From: Spizellomyces punctatus DAOM BR117
Lineage: Eukaryota > Chytridiomycota > Chytridiomycetes > Spizellomycetales > Spizellomycetaceae
Assembly (NCBI RefSeq): GCF_000182565.1
Contig: NW_015971540.1
Location: 1,426,476-1,490,475, forward strand
Length of the DNA: 64,000 nt
Direction of reading: 5' to 3'
A program made the position numbers and the translations under genes. Of this stretch, positions 12,048 through 24,639 are shown piece by piece. Positions within the stretch are counted from its first letter, which is position 1; each line of letters begins with the position of its first letter. The notes beneath the pieces are model-generated. The model had not been told where the DNA came from and did not search any database. It saw only the letters and a list, made by a program, of their open reading frames with translations.

Positions 12048-14041
12048 TCAGATAGGCCCCAAAATGAAATAGTTCCCCATGAGAAAGATATTACTGGAAC
12101 GCTGTCCCCGTTCATTTCTTTTCGTGATCTCATTTAACCCTGCCCAATCCGACCAGGGTTCAGCCGCTGTTGGCCACCATATTTTCACGTCGGAATCAAT
12201 TCCAGATGTGGCAAGGATGGGATCAAAGGGATGTGGCTGCAGACAGTTTACTACCCGCTTCAAATATATCGGTCAGAAATCCTACTGCCAAGTTTAATAA
12301 AAAGACGTAAGAACTTACTTGGTCGCCCATAAGGAGGCAGCACACCTTTCCTGTGCCCTTGTGCCACACGAATATTCTGCCATCATCAGAGCCCGACAGC
12401 ACGTACTCGCTGTTGGGCCCAAAAAAGTTGGCTTCCTTGATCTACGCCGCAGATGAGTTGTTTGAGAAATCGGCAATGATGTTTGATGCAATAGTACCAA
12501 AGTTCCAATTGCATACCATTGTTCTTTCATTCCGATGTCCACTAAACACTCGCACAATATCCGTATCGTAACGACCTTTCTCAAGTGACGGCGGCATAAG
12601 TTTCGTCTGAGGTTGACAATACCCATCGATGGGCGGCAAATCCTGCCCACGGTTTGCCTCTTTCCTGTGAGAGTCTTCTGTCTCGGCTTCTCCTTTTCCT
12701 TCCGTTCCAGTTGCCACCACATTTTGCATTGAGACAGCAACATCAGCGCCACCATCACCTTTCCCGGGACGCACCAAGTAGACTTTCTCTCGTGAGTACG
12801 ATACTAGAATATCCCCGCTACTTGTTGGATCGTACTTCAAGCTAGTCATTTTGTGATGACGACCATGAATACGCGCTGACGGCATACTTGTGCCGTCTCC
12901 GTCACTATCTGTATCGTTTTCCGCTGGTAAGGACCTGCGCATATGGGATGGGCAGAAGTTATAAACTTCCCCAGATTGTCTCTTAACGGTGGCGTCCGAT
13001 CCGTTTGATATCCGGCGGCGATCGTAAATCCTTACGACATCGTCGGTGCAACCAAGAGCGAGGTACTCTGTTCTCAGCGGATTGATATCCATTGTTGTGC
13101 ATCCAATCTCAGGTGGTCTTACGCCGCCCATACTGGAAAAAAGTTGTCGGAGAATGAATGACGGGCTTGAGGCTCTGTCTGAACGAGGGTTTTCAGCCCT
13201 TTCGGAGGGATCTGTCTTTCCTCCTCTCCCAGCATTTAGGTCAATTAGCACATGGCGGTTGCAGTGGTCATCCTCGCAAGCGCAATGCGTTGATTGACGT
13301 AAATCGTATTGATTGACAGTTCCGTCATCGCTCGCACTCCAGAAAAGATTTGGAGAGTTTGGATCTACCACCACTTCGTAAGCAATATCACTGTGGCAGC
13401 TGAAACCGACATTGGCCACTGTTTGATTGAAATCCGTGTATCGGACCATGCCGTCCGCCGCACACGAAACGGCCTGCGGGCTTGGACCCCACTCGGAGAA
13501 AGGAACAAACTTGGCAGAGAAGATGTTCGCTTCGTGCCCACTGACGACAGATGAGAGAACAGGCGTCTTGCCGGGAGGAGCAAACGGGTCCCAAATAATC
13601 AGACGACAGTCATCTGGAACACCTTTGAATACCTTGCAGCATGTCCGCCATCAGATAGCTGAGCTTACCACTGCCACTCAAGATTTGTTGTCCGTTTTTA
13701 GTCCACTGAACAGTATTAACGCAGCCCGTGTGTCCTTCGAGTTTCCGCTCCAATTGAAGGCGCCCAACCAGGCTGGCATGGCCGGCTATTTTTCCTTTAA
13801 GTTTGGAGATCGGGGTAAAGGGATCCAGTTCTCTCCGTTCAAGGGCGTCGATGAATGCCGCTGGACTACTTGGGTGCGGAGATGCCCGGCGCATGTTTGG
13901 AAAGGTTCTTGGACAGTTGCTCACATTCCTTTTCTAGAGTTCACCGACTGCTTGAAGCTTTCTTGTGACGTGAGCAACGCGACCCTTTGCCTGGTGGCGT
14001 GGGAATCTGCTTACGTTTGTCCGATCATTTGCTTTCGCCAT
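12048..14041 (-). CDS. WDTC1/DCAF6-like WD40 protein (CUL4-DDB1 substrate receptor)
   Basis: The animal relatives WDTC1 and DCAF6 are substrate receptors of CUL4-DDB1 ubiquitin ligases. Five exons (14041-14015, 13933-13669, 13613-12517, 12441-12319, 12257-12048) join in frame to 573 residues. The start MAKANDRTN resembles the MAK-N start of WDTC1. Repeats begin at [20 protein letters not shown], then [28 protein letters not shown] and [16 protein letters not shown]. The C-terminal part [20 protein letters not shown] then [20 protein letters not shown] is nearly diagnostic for WDTC1/DCAF6. The TPR block that WDTC1 carries between the WD halves is absent. It is replaced by a disordered, acidic linker, so the architecture is closer to DCAF6. 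Only 73 bp separate its ATG from that of KAR5. Confidence 0.88.
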
Positions 14042-14114
14042 CTCAAGTTCGTTGGGCATTGCTCGGTTTTCAGAAACTGCCCGGACCGTTCAAGTTAAAA
14101 AGCAAGCGAGCGAC

Positions 14115-17100
14115 ATGCTTGGTTTCGTCATATCTCAAAGTTTGGGGTTCTGGCTCTTGTCGTTCCTCATTGGGATATCATTGCCGCCTTTCAGCGAAGG
14201 CAGGTGGTTTAACGGTCTACGCAACCACGAACGCGGACAAAGAGACGAGGCAAGTGGTGCCCAGAAGGAATTAGGGCGGTTAGACACACTGGGCGTGCGT
14301 AATATGCCTAGGCATTCAGCTTGGCTGGACGACAATGACTTTGAAGGTATGTGGTAGAAGTTTACTGTGGTCGAGGTTCTAGCCGGTAAAGGTTGTTATC
14401 ATCAATTGCAGACCTTTTGGATGACTTTTTCCGGGGACAATTTACGCGTGAGGAACGGCTTGCCCTCGAACAGGCAGCTGGTAACTACCCCAAACCAGGC
14501 ACATGTTCTGGCTGAAAGCTATTCACATATCAGCACAGGGACGCTTCAAACATACGAGACCAAAGGAAACGGGTGCTTCAAGGCCGCCGCAAGCGCACTA
14601 AAGACAGGATGCAAGGATGTCTACCTTCAGGAATCCGAGAAAATCAAGTGTGAGAATGAACTGTCTACTTGCAGTAACTCTACCGGCTGATCTTACATAC
14701 ACTTGTAAAGATGCTGTCCGATTGACTAAATGTGAGATTGCAACTGCCAACATACCGATTCCGGCAGAGTGTAAGAGTGACTCTGACAATGGCGAAGTTT
14801 ACGCATGTGTCGAGTAAGGCAATACGCCAACATTGAGTAGATGAATGGTGTCTCATCGTCTCCATTTCTGTAACTCTATCAGGGTCTTATCCCGGGTACC
14901 GCAGTTATGGACGTCTTATTCAGGCTACGTCCGCGACGTTGGTATGGTGTTTTCGTTCTCATGGAACACTAAATACGTGGTAACGCGGATGTAATACCCA
15001 GTGAATATGTGCTTCGCCATTCGCTATGAGGCATATTATGGTGCGTTGGGCCCCATTCATTGGTGTTGTCAGCACGACCTAATCGGCTATTAGATCACAT
15101 TGAGCATCTCTTCGAGAACGTAACTCGATACCAGGTTTCCTCCTACCGCCTACTTCGTCAACAGCGAAAAGACTTAACAGATTGGCGGAAAGAAGAAATG
15201 ACACAATTGAAAAATATCGAGGCTCTGCAAAAGCGCCTTGCAGTGCAGGCTGGTCATATTGAGGTACGTACCTTTCCCTTCAAGGTTCACATCGAGTACT
15301 TATGGATGTTTCTGTCACAAAGCAGACAGTCGCAGTCCGCAGCTCAGCGCTAGCAGTAGCAATAGATCGCAATTTGACTGCAGCACAGATTGCCATTGAA
15401 GCAATATTACATGGCCAAACTGAGGCTCAAACCTTAATATCAGACATATTGTCGGAGACATATGATTTATCTGGTACGGTACGCGGGACACTGGAAAGCA
15501 CGGCTGAGGTGAGTTGTCGACCGAGACTATGTAACCTGGAAATCGCATTCCCCAGGCAAATGTAAGCACGATCTCACTATGCAATGTAGATTGTGACCAG
15601 CTTAAATCAGAGCGTTGGAAGGCTTTCTGCGGACGTCAGCCAGATTATTATTCAAGAAGGCACCGCATTAGAAGCGCTGGATGATATCAAGGAAAGCATC
15701 CTTACTATGATTGTAGCAAATGACTGTGGATTAACCAATTGCACTGGGCAACCAACAGAACGGCTTACGTGGCACTCTCGATTATATAGCATCTCGTTCG
15801 AACGAACTTGATCAGGTGTGCAATCCTGTCTCATAAAACGACACTCTCCACGTAGACGCTGATAGATGTCGTCAGGGTCTGGACCGGATAACTCAACAGG
15901 TGACGTCTGTGGATGGAGGTTTACAAGCATTTGCGGCTACGAGTGAGAAAGCGCAAAACAGAATCATGGTGCGACAATCATGTCTAGTTGTCTCTGTACC
16001 GACAGTCATTGAAACAGAGAGAATGCAGGAGAGCTTGGGTGAAATGTATTCATACCAGCTTGAAAAATTCGCCAAGACATTGCAGGTATGAGAATCAGCT
16101 TGGCGTCAAAGCGCAGACATATTGACGCAAATTGCAATAATGAAGGAACTCGAGGAATTGAGCAAGACAGCAGAAAATAGCCTGCAATTGCAGCACGCCT
16201 TTAAGGTATGAAAGAAACATGGCCTCAGCTGCACTGTTGAGTCTCAAAGGGTGTCTTCGCCAGCAAGAGCACCAAGTTCTAGCCGCGCAATGGACTTCCT
16301 CCTTTGCACGGGCTGAGGAAGACCTGAATGCTCTATCTGCTCGCTCTTCCCAGCAAATTGAGCTACTGATCGAAGCAGCGGAGACCGCGCATACTCGACA
16401 CACAGAAGTCATGGGCGTACTGTCACCTGTGATGTGGTTTCTGGAATTTTTTTTTGGTAGAAAAGACGTTGTGTCTATGTAGAAACTCGGTGAAGGGCAT
16501 CCTCTAACCCCAGATGTCAGATGAACTTCGGAGTGTCACGGCATTTTTGACGATTGGTGTGTCTACGACATTACTCTTATTCATATCGTCCGTAATCCCG
16601 ATGCTACGGCCAGTCCGCTCTAAGCTTTTTTTTGGTAGGTGTTATGATATGCTTCTTTCAGTTGCTTTACTGCGTGATGATACTCCATCGTCAGCATGCA
16701 TTATCGGTTGTTTTGTTGCATATGCATTTGCGAACAGCATGGGAAGACACATTGGAGGCCCCGCGGGGCTCGTTGTGAGTTTATAATGTACAGATTTTGA
16801 CTAGTCGACGAGTTAAAATGTCCTGATCCTTTACAGATTTACTTTTCGCTGATAACGACAGTGCTTTATCGCCACTTCAGCTTTCGAAATGCAAAGGAAG
16901 TTCCCTCTGCATCTGATTCTTTTAAAGACAAACACTTTTCGATTCATCGAGACGAGCACCGCCGTCATCTTGAAAGCCTGCGATCTTCTTGTATGGATAT
17001 TCCAGGATCTAGCGGAAAATCTATCAGCGGTTATCTCCGGTCTGTTTATGCTGGCATAGCCCTACAAGGCGACGTTAATTTATTATGGTTGTTTTATTCA

Positions 17101-17175
17101 GGGACATCAATCTGTCCTCATCCGATACAGAGCATCAAAATCCTTCTCTCTGGCGCTTCCAAAGGAACGCAATAA
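14115..17175 (+). CDS. KAR5: Nuclear fusion protein Kar5/GEX1/Brambleberry family
   Basis: Kar5 proteins act at the nuclear envelope in fusion of gamete nuclei (karyogamy). The start MLGFVISQSLGFWLLSFLIG is a signal peptide. After a charged segment comes the Cys-rich domain read through introns: GNGCFKAAASALKTGC, an exon join to AVRLTKCEIATANIPIPAEC, then VLSRVPQLWTSYSGYVRDV and NMCFAIRYEAYY. The spacing Cys-rich, WxSYSGY, CFAIRY is the family signature. Long amphipathic helices follow (HIEHLFENVTRYQVSSYRLL onward), then C-terminal hydrophobic helices (VTAFLTIGVSTTLLLFISSV) and a short tail ending at 17175. There are roughly a dozen introns in 3 kb, the densest in the window. A few junctions (around 15700-16210) have alternative acceptors I cannot settle. 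The first exon is 14115-14346. Confidence 0.82.
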
Positions 17176-17573
17176 TCAACCGCTCTGCACCTCTACCCCG
17201 TTTTGGTCTATGAATTTGGCACCAAGACCTATTATAAAGACTTTCATATGCCATCGATCTATTACCGCACTCTGCGAGGGACACATTATCAGAATGCCTT
17301 TTATTTTGTAGAATGTTGAACCTATATAGATCTTTAGGAGTGTGTCGTTGAAAATAAATTCCATACCTTTTGAATTTGCAGATTGAACTCTTCGAAGCTG
17401 GATAGGCACGTGACATGTTGCTGACTGACTGCCCATTCAAATTGTGCGAGGACTGATTTGGGGACGATAGCCCGCATCCTGGTGGCCTTTCCGATTGCTT
17501 CTTCCCGTTAAAGAGACAAAAGCAGATACCATTCGTCGTTGGACAGGGGAACATCTGGACGGAGCCGGCGAAA
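17176..17573. other. Intergenic region between KAR5 and SPT6
   Basis: There is no supported gene here. A 139-codon minus-strand reading frame (17135-17554) overlaps this stretch and the KAR5 tail, but it has no recognisable domain and an unconvincing composition. The region should hold the KAR5 3' end and the SPT6 promoter. Confidence 0.55.
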
Positions 17574-20500
17574 ATGTCGGATCATTCTGAATGTAAATGT
17601 CAATTAGCACTTTATGACGATCCTGTGATATTAGTTGTTCTTTCATGCCATCTAACTGCGATCTGCGTATTGTAGCGGATACCGAAAGGCATCGGGCATA
17701 CGAGGAAAGTCAACTCAGTGACGAAGAGCGTGAACCGCTGATGGACGAGGGCCACCAAAGCGATGCGGAAGACGGCCAGATAGACGAAAATGCACCACAA
17801 AGCGAAGGGGAGAATGAGCCCTCGTTCGACGTGGGTCGTCGCCGTAGCGAAGAAGCAGGCGATAGTTATCAAAAACATCGCGAAAATGACAGAGAGCGGG
17901 GGGAACATGGAACCAGTGATGCTGAGGATGATGACCACATGGTCGACGCACCAGTTGCAAGTTTGAAGAAAAAGGTAGCTTTTCAGATTGGTCAAACTAG
18001 AACCCAGAGTGCGACGGAGATTGTGAGGCTATGATTTTGACTTCTGCTCCGGTCTTCAGAGCCAAGTGGTATCTGACGATGAAGGTGAAGGATCAGGAGA
18101 AGAAACGGCACGTCCGTCGTCCAAGAAATATGGGGTGAGTTACTTCTTTCGTGGGACAAAGCGATTCGTCCAAGATTTGATTTTTAAGGTTGCTTCAGAC
18201 ATACAGTGATGAAGACGAGGAATCAGAAGAGTCGGACGAAGAAATGACTGAGGCGGACAAGCAATTCATTGTCGATGACGCCGAGGATGAGGAGGGGGGC
18301 AGGGTACATAGGAAGCGAAAGCGCAAGAAGAGAAGATCTCCAACTGATTCGGAAAGTGATTTGGATGAGGACGACTTGGACCTCCTCGATGAAAATGCTG
18401 GAGGCGGAAGGACTTTTAAAAGGCTTCGACGAAAGATTGAGGAAGATGATGTGGCAAAGATGTTCTCTGACGAGGAAGAGGCTGGTGCAACTCGTGATGG
18501 AATGCAATTCCACGAACGCGAGCTTTACGATGAGGATGATATGGAGGATTTCATTATTGACGACGAAGAGGGTGAAGTTGGAGAAGTGGACCGCGCGGAG
18601 ATTGTAGCGCAACGACGCAAGGAAAGAGCCGCCATGGGTCAAAACTTGGGTCGGGCTCTGGGCATATCGGACGAGTGAGTTGTCATGATTTTTCTGTGGG
18701 CCTGGAGATTTTGACCTTACGAATGATGTGCAGGCAATGGAGAGACACTCAATACTTGATCGATTTTGAGATGGATTATGGTTGGGCACTAAACCCTAGC
18801 AAGGTACGGTGATGAATGATAACGGCTTGACTTGTGATCTTATTCACATTGCGAGATAGGTTGGGAAGGATATGATGGCCATAGATGAAGATGAAGAAGA
18901 GGTCTTGGCTCCGAAACCGAAGGAAGTTAAGCTTGCAGATGTAGGTCTTTGCCTTCGTTCACTCATTGAATACAGGAGATTTGACTCAAATCATTGCATT
19001 CAGATCTATGAACCTACGGAAATCGCAGAGAAACTTCTGACGGATGCGGATGAGCTGATTCGCATGACCGATTTACCCGAACGGCTACAGGTACAAGAGT
19101 GGGGCCAAATATTAGTGGCAATTTGAACATCTCTCTAATTTGCTATATACAGCTTCGAGGAGACTTTCCTCCACCTGACCTCGGAGAGCTTGACCGTGAA
19201 GCACTCTACATTAGACGTTATCTTGTGGAGGAGAAGCACATGAAGGAAGGTGCAATGCCAGATCAGTCTTGGACAGAATCCATTGGAAAAGTTTTGCAGT
19301 TCCTTCGAGGGGAAAACGAGAAAGGGGAGCGATTGTTCTTTGAAGTTCCGTTCATTCATGCGCACCGCAAAGACTATACCGAAGGACGACTCGACCTACT
19401 CGATCTGTGGAGAATTTATGAGCTGGACTTCCAGTTTATGGCATTTGAGGCGAAGAAGAAAAGTGTTAGAGCTGCGTTAAAGGAAATCACACAAAAATCA
19501 GAGCAGGCTGCAGCTGATCTTTACATCGAAGAGGTCCTCGATCGAGCGAGCTCGATGGAGGAAGTGATGGACGTATCGCAATATATGCAGCTGAAGTACG
19601 GAAAGGAGTTGGCGCAAGCGGAGCAGACACGGCGACAAACATTCAAACGTGCCAAACGGAAGACACCTTATGAAATAGCGCGGAGCGCTGGTCTCGGTGA
19701 AATTGTGCAGGTAGCGTTGACGTGCGCTAATAGGTAGCCGTACCGTATTACTCATGCGTATACTTATTGAAGATGTTCAATTGCGATGCTCGACGTATTG
19801 CATCCAGCATTTCCGCCTTCCGATCGCGGGACGCTAAAGTCCCGTCCGAAACACCATTAGAGGTGGCGGAGCGATATGTGGAAGGCCCGTACAAGAGCGC
19901 CGAAGCCGTGCTGGAAGGTACTTCTAATTCCATTGTGCGTAGGTTTTGAGGCGTTGCGGAAGCTAACAAATACCGATAGCGGCCCGTATGATGTTGGCAG
20001 CAGAAATAGCAGTAGATCCGACATTTCGTGCTTTCGTGCGGAAAGTATACTCCACAGATGCCGCGCTGACTGTCACTCCTACCAAAAAGGGCAAGGCCGA
20101 GATTGATGAAACACATCCATATTATGTATGTGACGCGAATTTGAAATTACTAGATTTATGGCTTATGCATTGTGCTTGATCTGCAGCCTTTCAAATACCT
20201 CACGAATAAGTTCCTATTCGAATTCAATGATGGGCAATTCTTGCAGATACTTGCTGCTGAGGAGGAGGGCCTGATTGAGCTGGAGATGCGTATCTCAGCG
20301 GAGGAAGAGTTTTTGAATGATGTCATAGGCAGAGCGTGCTTGCCAGCAACAAGTGGTATTGCAGAAGACTGGAACGACCAGATTCGGAAGACTCTTGAGC
20401 ATGCTTGTAAGGACCTTATTTTTCCGCAGATTGTAAAGTGGCAGAAGGAGAGGCTTGGATTGAAGGCTGCAGACTTTGTTGCTTTGCAATGTCAAATCAC

Positions 20501-23170
20501 TCTTGAAAAGGTAAACTACACGGGCAGTTGATGTATGTTCACTCTCGGCGAGATTCATATCTTCTGCCTTCGTAGAAAATCAACATGGCCCCCTTCAAAC
20601 GTAGTGAGGATGCCGATGCCGATGAATGGGATCCACGCGTCTTGGCCATCAGTTGGGGCGATGGGGAGCCAAATGCCGCAACGTTTGCGGTTGCACTCAA
20701 AGAAACCGGGGAGGTTCTGCAGTGGAATAAGCTCGACCGCCTACGGGGACCTATTGATCACCGAGGACCGGATGCGGATGCCCTAGTAAGCATGATAGTA
20801 CGCCATGAACCGGATGTCATCGCTATTGCCGGATTCAAGCCGAATACGAAGACAATGCTGCACAGAACGCTTCAGGACATTGTGCAAGAGGCGCTTGTCA
20901 GCGGGCGCATCCGAGAGGATATAAAAATCATTATTGTGGACGACGAGGTCGCCAGAATTTTCATGAACTCGAAACGGGGCCTCAGGGAATTCCCAGAAGG
21001 CGCGTATCCACAGCTTGTGCGTTACTGTGTTTCTCTCGGCAGACGAGTACAAGATCCTACCACAGAGTTTGCGGGCTTGATGGACATGAACAGCGACATT
21101 TTGCATTTAAGATTGCATCCGGTGCAACATTTGGTTCCACCTGAAAAACTGAAGCAGGCATTGGAAAAGTCCTTCGTAAATGTCGTCAACACCTGGTCAG
21201 TTACCACCATTCCGTATGACGAAACCGATGTTATTGTTACTATAATCTAACAAGACATCTTGTAATTCAGTGGTGTGGATATCAACTTAGCCGCTCAGCA
21301 TCCACACAGAGCAAGTACCCTCCAGTTCGTAGCTGGCCTAGGGCCTCGAAAAGCACAGTCCTTTATATCTAAAATAAAGAGATCGGTAGGTTAGAGAAGG
21401 CGCCAATGGCTTACACCGGTATCCGTTTATTGACCCGCGTGGTATTAGGGAGGCCGACTGGAATCACGCTCACAACTAGTCAAGAAGGGTCTTTGTGGCA
21501 AACGAGTATTTATGAACTGCGCGTCCTTCATTCGTATACGATCCAGGCACTTTGCCCGGTATGAGGCGAATTTGGACGTTTTGGATGATACTCGTGTACA
21601 TCCTGAAGATTATGATCTGGCGCGAAAGATGGCAGCGGACGCTCTTGATTACGACGATGCCACTGTGGAAGAGGAGGAGAACCCTTCGCTTCATGTTGCT
21701 GAGCTGATGGAAAGTGAGGATGTTGAGAAATTGGCGCACTTGGCTCTGGATGAGTTTGCCATGGAACTCGAGAGGCGTCTTAACGAAAAGAAAAAGATGA
21801 CCTTGAATGACATTATGAAAGAATTGATGGCGCCTTACAGTGAGCGCCGACAGAGTTTCCAGCCAGCAACCCCAGACGAGATCTTCGGCATGCTCACGCA
21901 CGAAACAGATGAAACACTCCGCGAATCCAGCATCGTATCGGCTCACATCGTTCGCGTGACAGATCGGTTGCTCAAATGCCGCCTGCCTTCAGGAATTGAC
22001 GGTCTCATTCACATCCGCAATATACCGTTGGATCGTATCCATGGTCATGAGCCTTCCTTGGGCGAGATATACCAGGAGGATACTGTTTTGGAGGCAAAGG
22101 TTGTGAGAGTTGACAAGGAAAAGCTGGCGGTTGAGCTATCGCTGAGGGACTTGGATCGCAATCGGCTGCGTCTCATGGTTCCGGTAGACCCCCGATTTGA
22201 TCGTGCCAGACAGGCCATTGAGTACGATGAGAGGGCCGCTGAACGCAACGGTAAACATGTTGTTTAAGGTTACTAGGTATTCCCCAGTCTCTCACCTGCA
22301 GTTTTGTAGTGGAGGTGCGCAAGTCCAAATCGAAGCAAGTTCGCATCATCAAACACCCTTACTTCAAAATCATGGATTACAAATCTGCACAACAGTATCT
22401 GTCCGATAAGGACGTCGGCACGGTGGTTATTCGTCCATCAACGAAAGGCAACGACCATTTCTCCATCACATGGAAAGTTGACGAAGACCTGTATCAGCAT
22501 CTTGGTGGGTTGAAACTGGCCAGATGATACTCATGGGACGTCCTAATTGATAACACTGTCTTTCAGACGTCGTGGAGGGTCAAAAGGAGAACGAGATGGC
22601 ACTGGGCAAAGTGCTCATGCTCGAGAATGAACGCTATTATGAAATCGATCAAATCATCGCGGAGCACATTGAACCAACCAGCCGACGCGTTCAAAATATG
22701 CTAGTACATCCAAAGTATCAGCGAAGGACGGTGGCTGACATGAGTGAGTAGACGACGTCGGTACTAGGTCTGGAGAATATGCTAACAGTTCGAAATCAGT
22801 GAAATTGGTCGAAGAGCAGGCCGCCGCCACCCGACGCTCTGCCTATGGCTTCATTCAAGTCCCAGACCGACCCTGTCACTTTTTCTTAGTCTTCAAACAT
22901 CCACAAAGTCGACCACACCAGGAATACGTCCTTGTAAATCACCGAGGCTACGTATTCCGCAAACGAGTCTTCGATACTATCGACGGCGTATTGAAATTCT
23001 TCAAAGAAGATGAAGCACGGCGAGCAAACAGTTCACGACCAAGAGGGCATGGTCATACCGGACAGACACGCGCGCCGGCTCCACCACCCCCTGGAGGATA
23101 TAGGAACGGGCCACCACCTCCCGGTCAATATCCACCGCGGGCACCACCACATATGCCTGCACGAGTATAA
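17574..23170 (+). CDS. SPT6: Transcription elongation factor / histone chaperone Spt6
   Basis: Spt6 binds RNA polymerase II and histones and reassembles nucleosomes behind the polymerase. ATG 17574 opens MSDHSE, which splices at 17593 to the acidic N-terminus (SDTERHRAYEESQLSDEERE). More acidic exons follow with an RKRKKRR cluster and the conserved QWRDTQYLIDFEMDYGW. The core is complete: helix-turn-helix/death-like parts, a YqgF-type RNase H fold (DPRVLAISWGDGEPNAATF), HhH (GVDINLAAQHPHRASTLQF, LGPRKAQSFISKIKRS), and VFMNCASFIRI with LDDTRVHPEDYDLARKMAAD. An S1 domain follows (SSIVSAHIVRVTDRLLKCRL), then tandem SH2 (YLSDKDVGTVVIRPSTKGND and AYGFIQVPDRPCHFFLVFKH). The tail is Pro/Gly-rich (PPPPGGYRNGPPPP). 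About ten introns interrupt the gene. It converges on PTRHD1 with 89 bp between stops. Confidence 0.95.
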
Positions 23171-23259
23171 ACGAAATCAAATTCTCGTATATATTCTTAT
23201 CCTGGAAGGACGGGCCATTAACGTACATGAATACAGAGCACCGCCTGCACCTTTTTCTA

Positions 23260-24034
23260 CTATCGATATAAACTTAGTTTGCACTTTTTTAAAACCTCCG
23301 CAATCTGACTTCTACGATATGGTTTTGTAGCTACACAGGTTGGGATATTTTCTGGCTGTTCTATCCATCTGAGCGCAAGTCTTTGTTAACCTAGCGGTAC
23401 AAGATGGATCGCTCGTCCATTAGACCTTACTTGTGGTGTACGATTCCATGGGCATCAAACAAGGAGCAAACTTTCTCGAGATGGTTGGCATTTTTGAGCT
23501 TTGCATTCACTTCATTTAGTTCATGGCTTCTGGCAACAATAAACGTGTAACGCAGTACCTCATAAGTTACTTTATGCATTCGCTCGAGATCACCCAAGTA
23601 TTCTACTACGTCCGGGTCTTCTCGCCATCTCCATATTACCGCCGTACTTGCATGGCAAGCCTGCGTCACTATACTGCGTCATATCGCACATTATTCAGCC
23701 GTTTCAAGAGAGGAGCCTTGAGTTGCAAGTCCTACCTCCCAGTCGGCCATCCAAGATCCTGGCTGCAACATTAGAGATTGACAAGGTATCGCCAAGCTCA
23801 GCAAGTGCCCACCTTTTGTAGATCCTTGCGTAGGGCTATAAACACTGTCAGGGGCTCCGGTTGTGGAGGGTCCGTTGTATGTGGTGAATTGTCAACGTGA
23901 TTGGGCGGTTGTGGGGATGACATGCTGATGGTACGCGTGCTCCTGGGTTCAAAAAGAGAAGGTCGGTAACAAGACGATGCTCGAAGAAGGGCTATACTGT
24001 TCCTATTAATATGATGACGGTATTGCTGAAACAT
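23260..24034 (-). CDS. PTRHD1: Peptidyl-tRNA hydrolase domain protein (PTRHD1/Pth2-like)
   Basis: PTRHD1 belongs to the Pth2 fold that cleaves peptidyl-tRNA. The enzymatic role of PTRHD1 itself is less established. Exons join to PEPLTVFIALRKDLQK, then PGSWMADWEACHASTAVIW, DVVEYLGDLERMHKVTYE, LKNANHLEKVCSLFDAHGIV, KWIEQPENIPTCVATKPYRR and QIAEVLKKCKLSLYR with the stop at 23260. The QACHA-type motif, the M-KV strand and WIEQPENI match PTRHD1 closely in order and spacing. The first ~40 residues (FQQYRHHINRNSIALLRA and an Arg/Ser-rich run) look like a mitochondrial presequence, and an internal Met (MSSPQPP) could serve as a second start. At least four introns are present. It converges on SPT6. 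Confidence 0.87.
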
Positions 24035-24539
24035 GTCGGAATGGAAGAGCTGCTGCAGAAGGGTCTGTAGACAGTAGAGACAAAATTCAAGTATGGCTTA
24101 GGTAATGGTCCCGATCACAGAGTCAACCAGAGTCAACGACACTTGTTGTCGAGAGATTTGACAGAGAGCGGTAGTGTTTATAGTCATCCTCGTGCAGGAA
24201 ACTGGATGATTTGTATCAATTGTACAAAAAGAAAGCGACCATAACTACAATCTGTTCTTACAAGACACAGAAGTGCGACATCATTCTGCTTAACGCCGAT
24301 AGTGGAAGCACTGTGGCGATGTGAGACAACGACGTTCGATATAGTGCGGAAGGGTCAGTTCGGGCCACATTCTACCAACATCTTATGGGTATCAATCTGG
24401 GCGGTGGCCAGAATCCGACAATAAGGATTGCGACAACAGCCGCAGGGTCTGGAGCCGGTGATACATTGCATCCGGCAATGCTGTTGATTCATTGCCTTTG
24501 TTCTTTAATTGGTGCAACGCTGCTCTAGATTCGCTCGAG
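24035..24539. other. Intergenic region before scaffold gap
   Basis: This is about 500 bases upstream of PTRHD1 and left of the N run. I find no coding exon, tRNA or repeat that I can support. The 3' end of the coiled-coil gene to the right may reach into this stretch across the gap. Confidence 0.5.
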
Positions 24540-24639
24540 NNNNNNNNNNNNNNNNNNNNNNNNNNNNNNNNNNNNNNNNNNNNNNNNNNNNNNNNNNNNN
24601 NNNNNNNNNNNNNNNNNNNNNNNNNNNNNNNNNNNNNNN
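24540..24639. other. Scaffold gap (100 N)
   Basis: A run of exactly 100 N marks a join of unknown true length. The minus-strand coiled-coil gene runs into it from the right, so its C-terminus is missing or displaced. Confidence 0.99.

Noticed and set aside
17135-17554. 139-codon minus-strand reading frame
   Set aside because: It overlaps the KAR5 tail, has an unusual Cys/Arg/Ser-rich composition and no domain; no splice-supported extension was seen.
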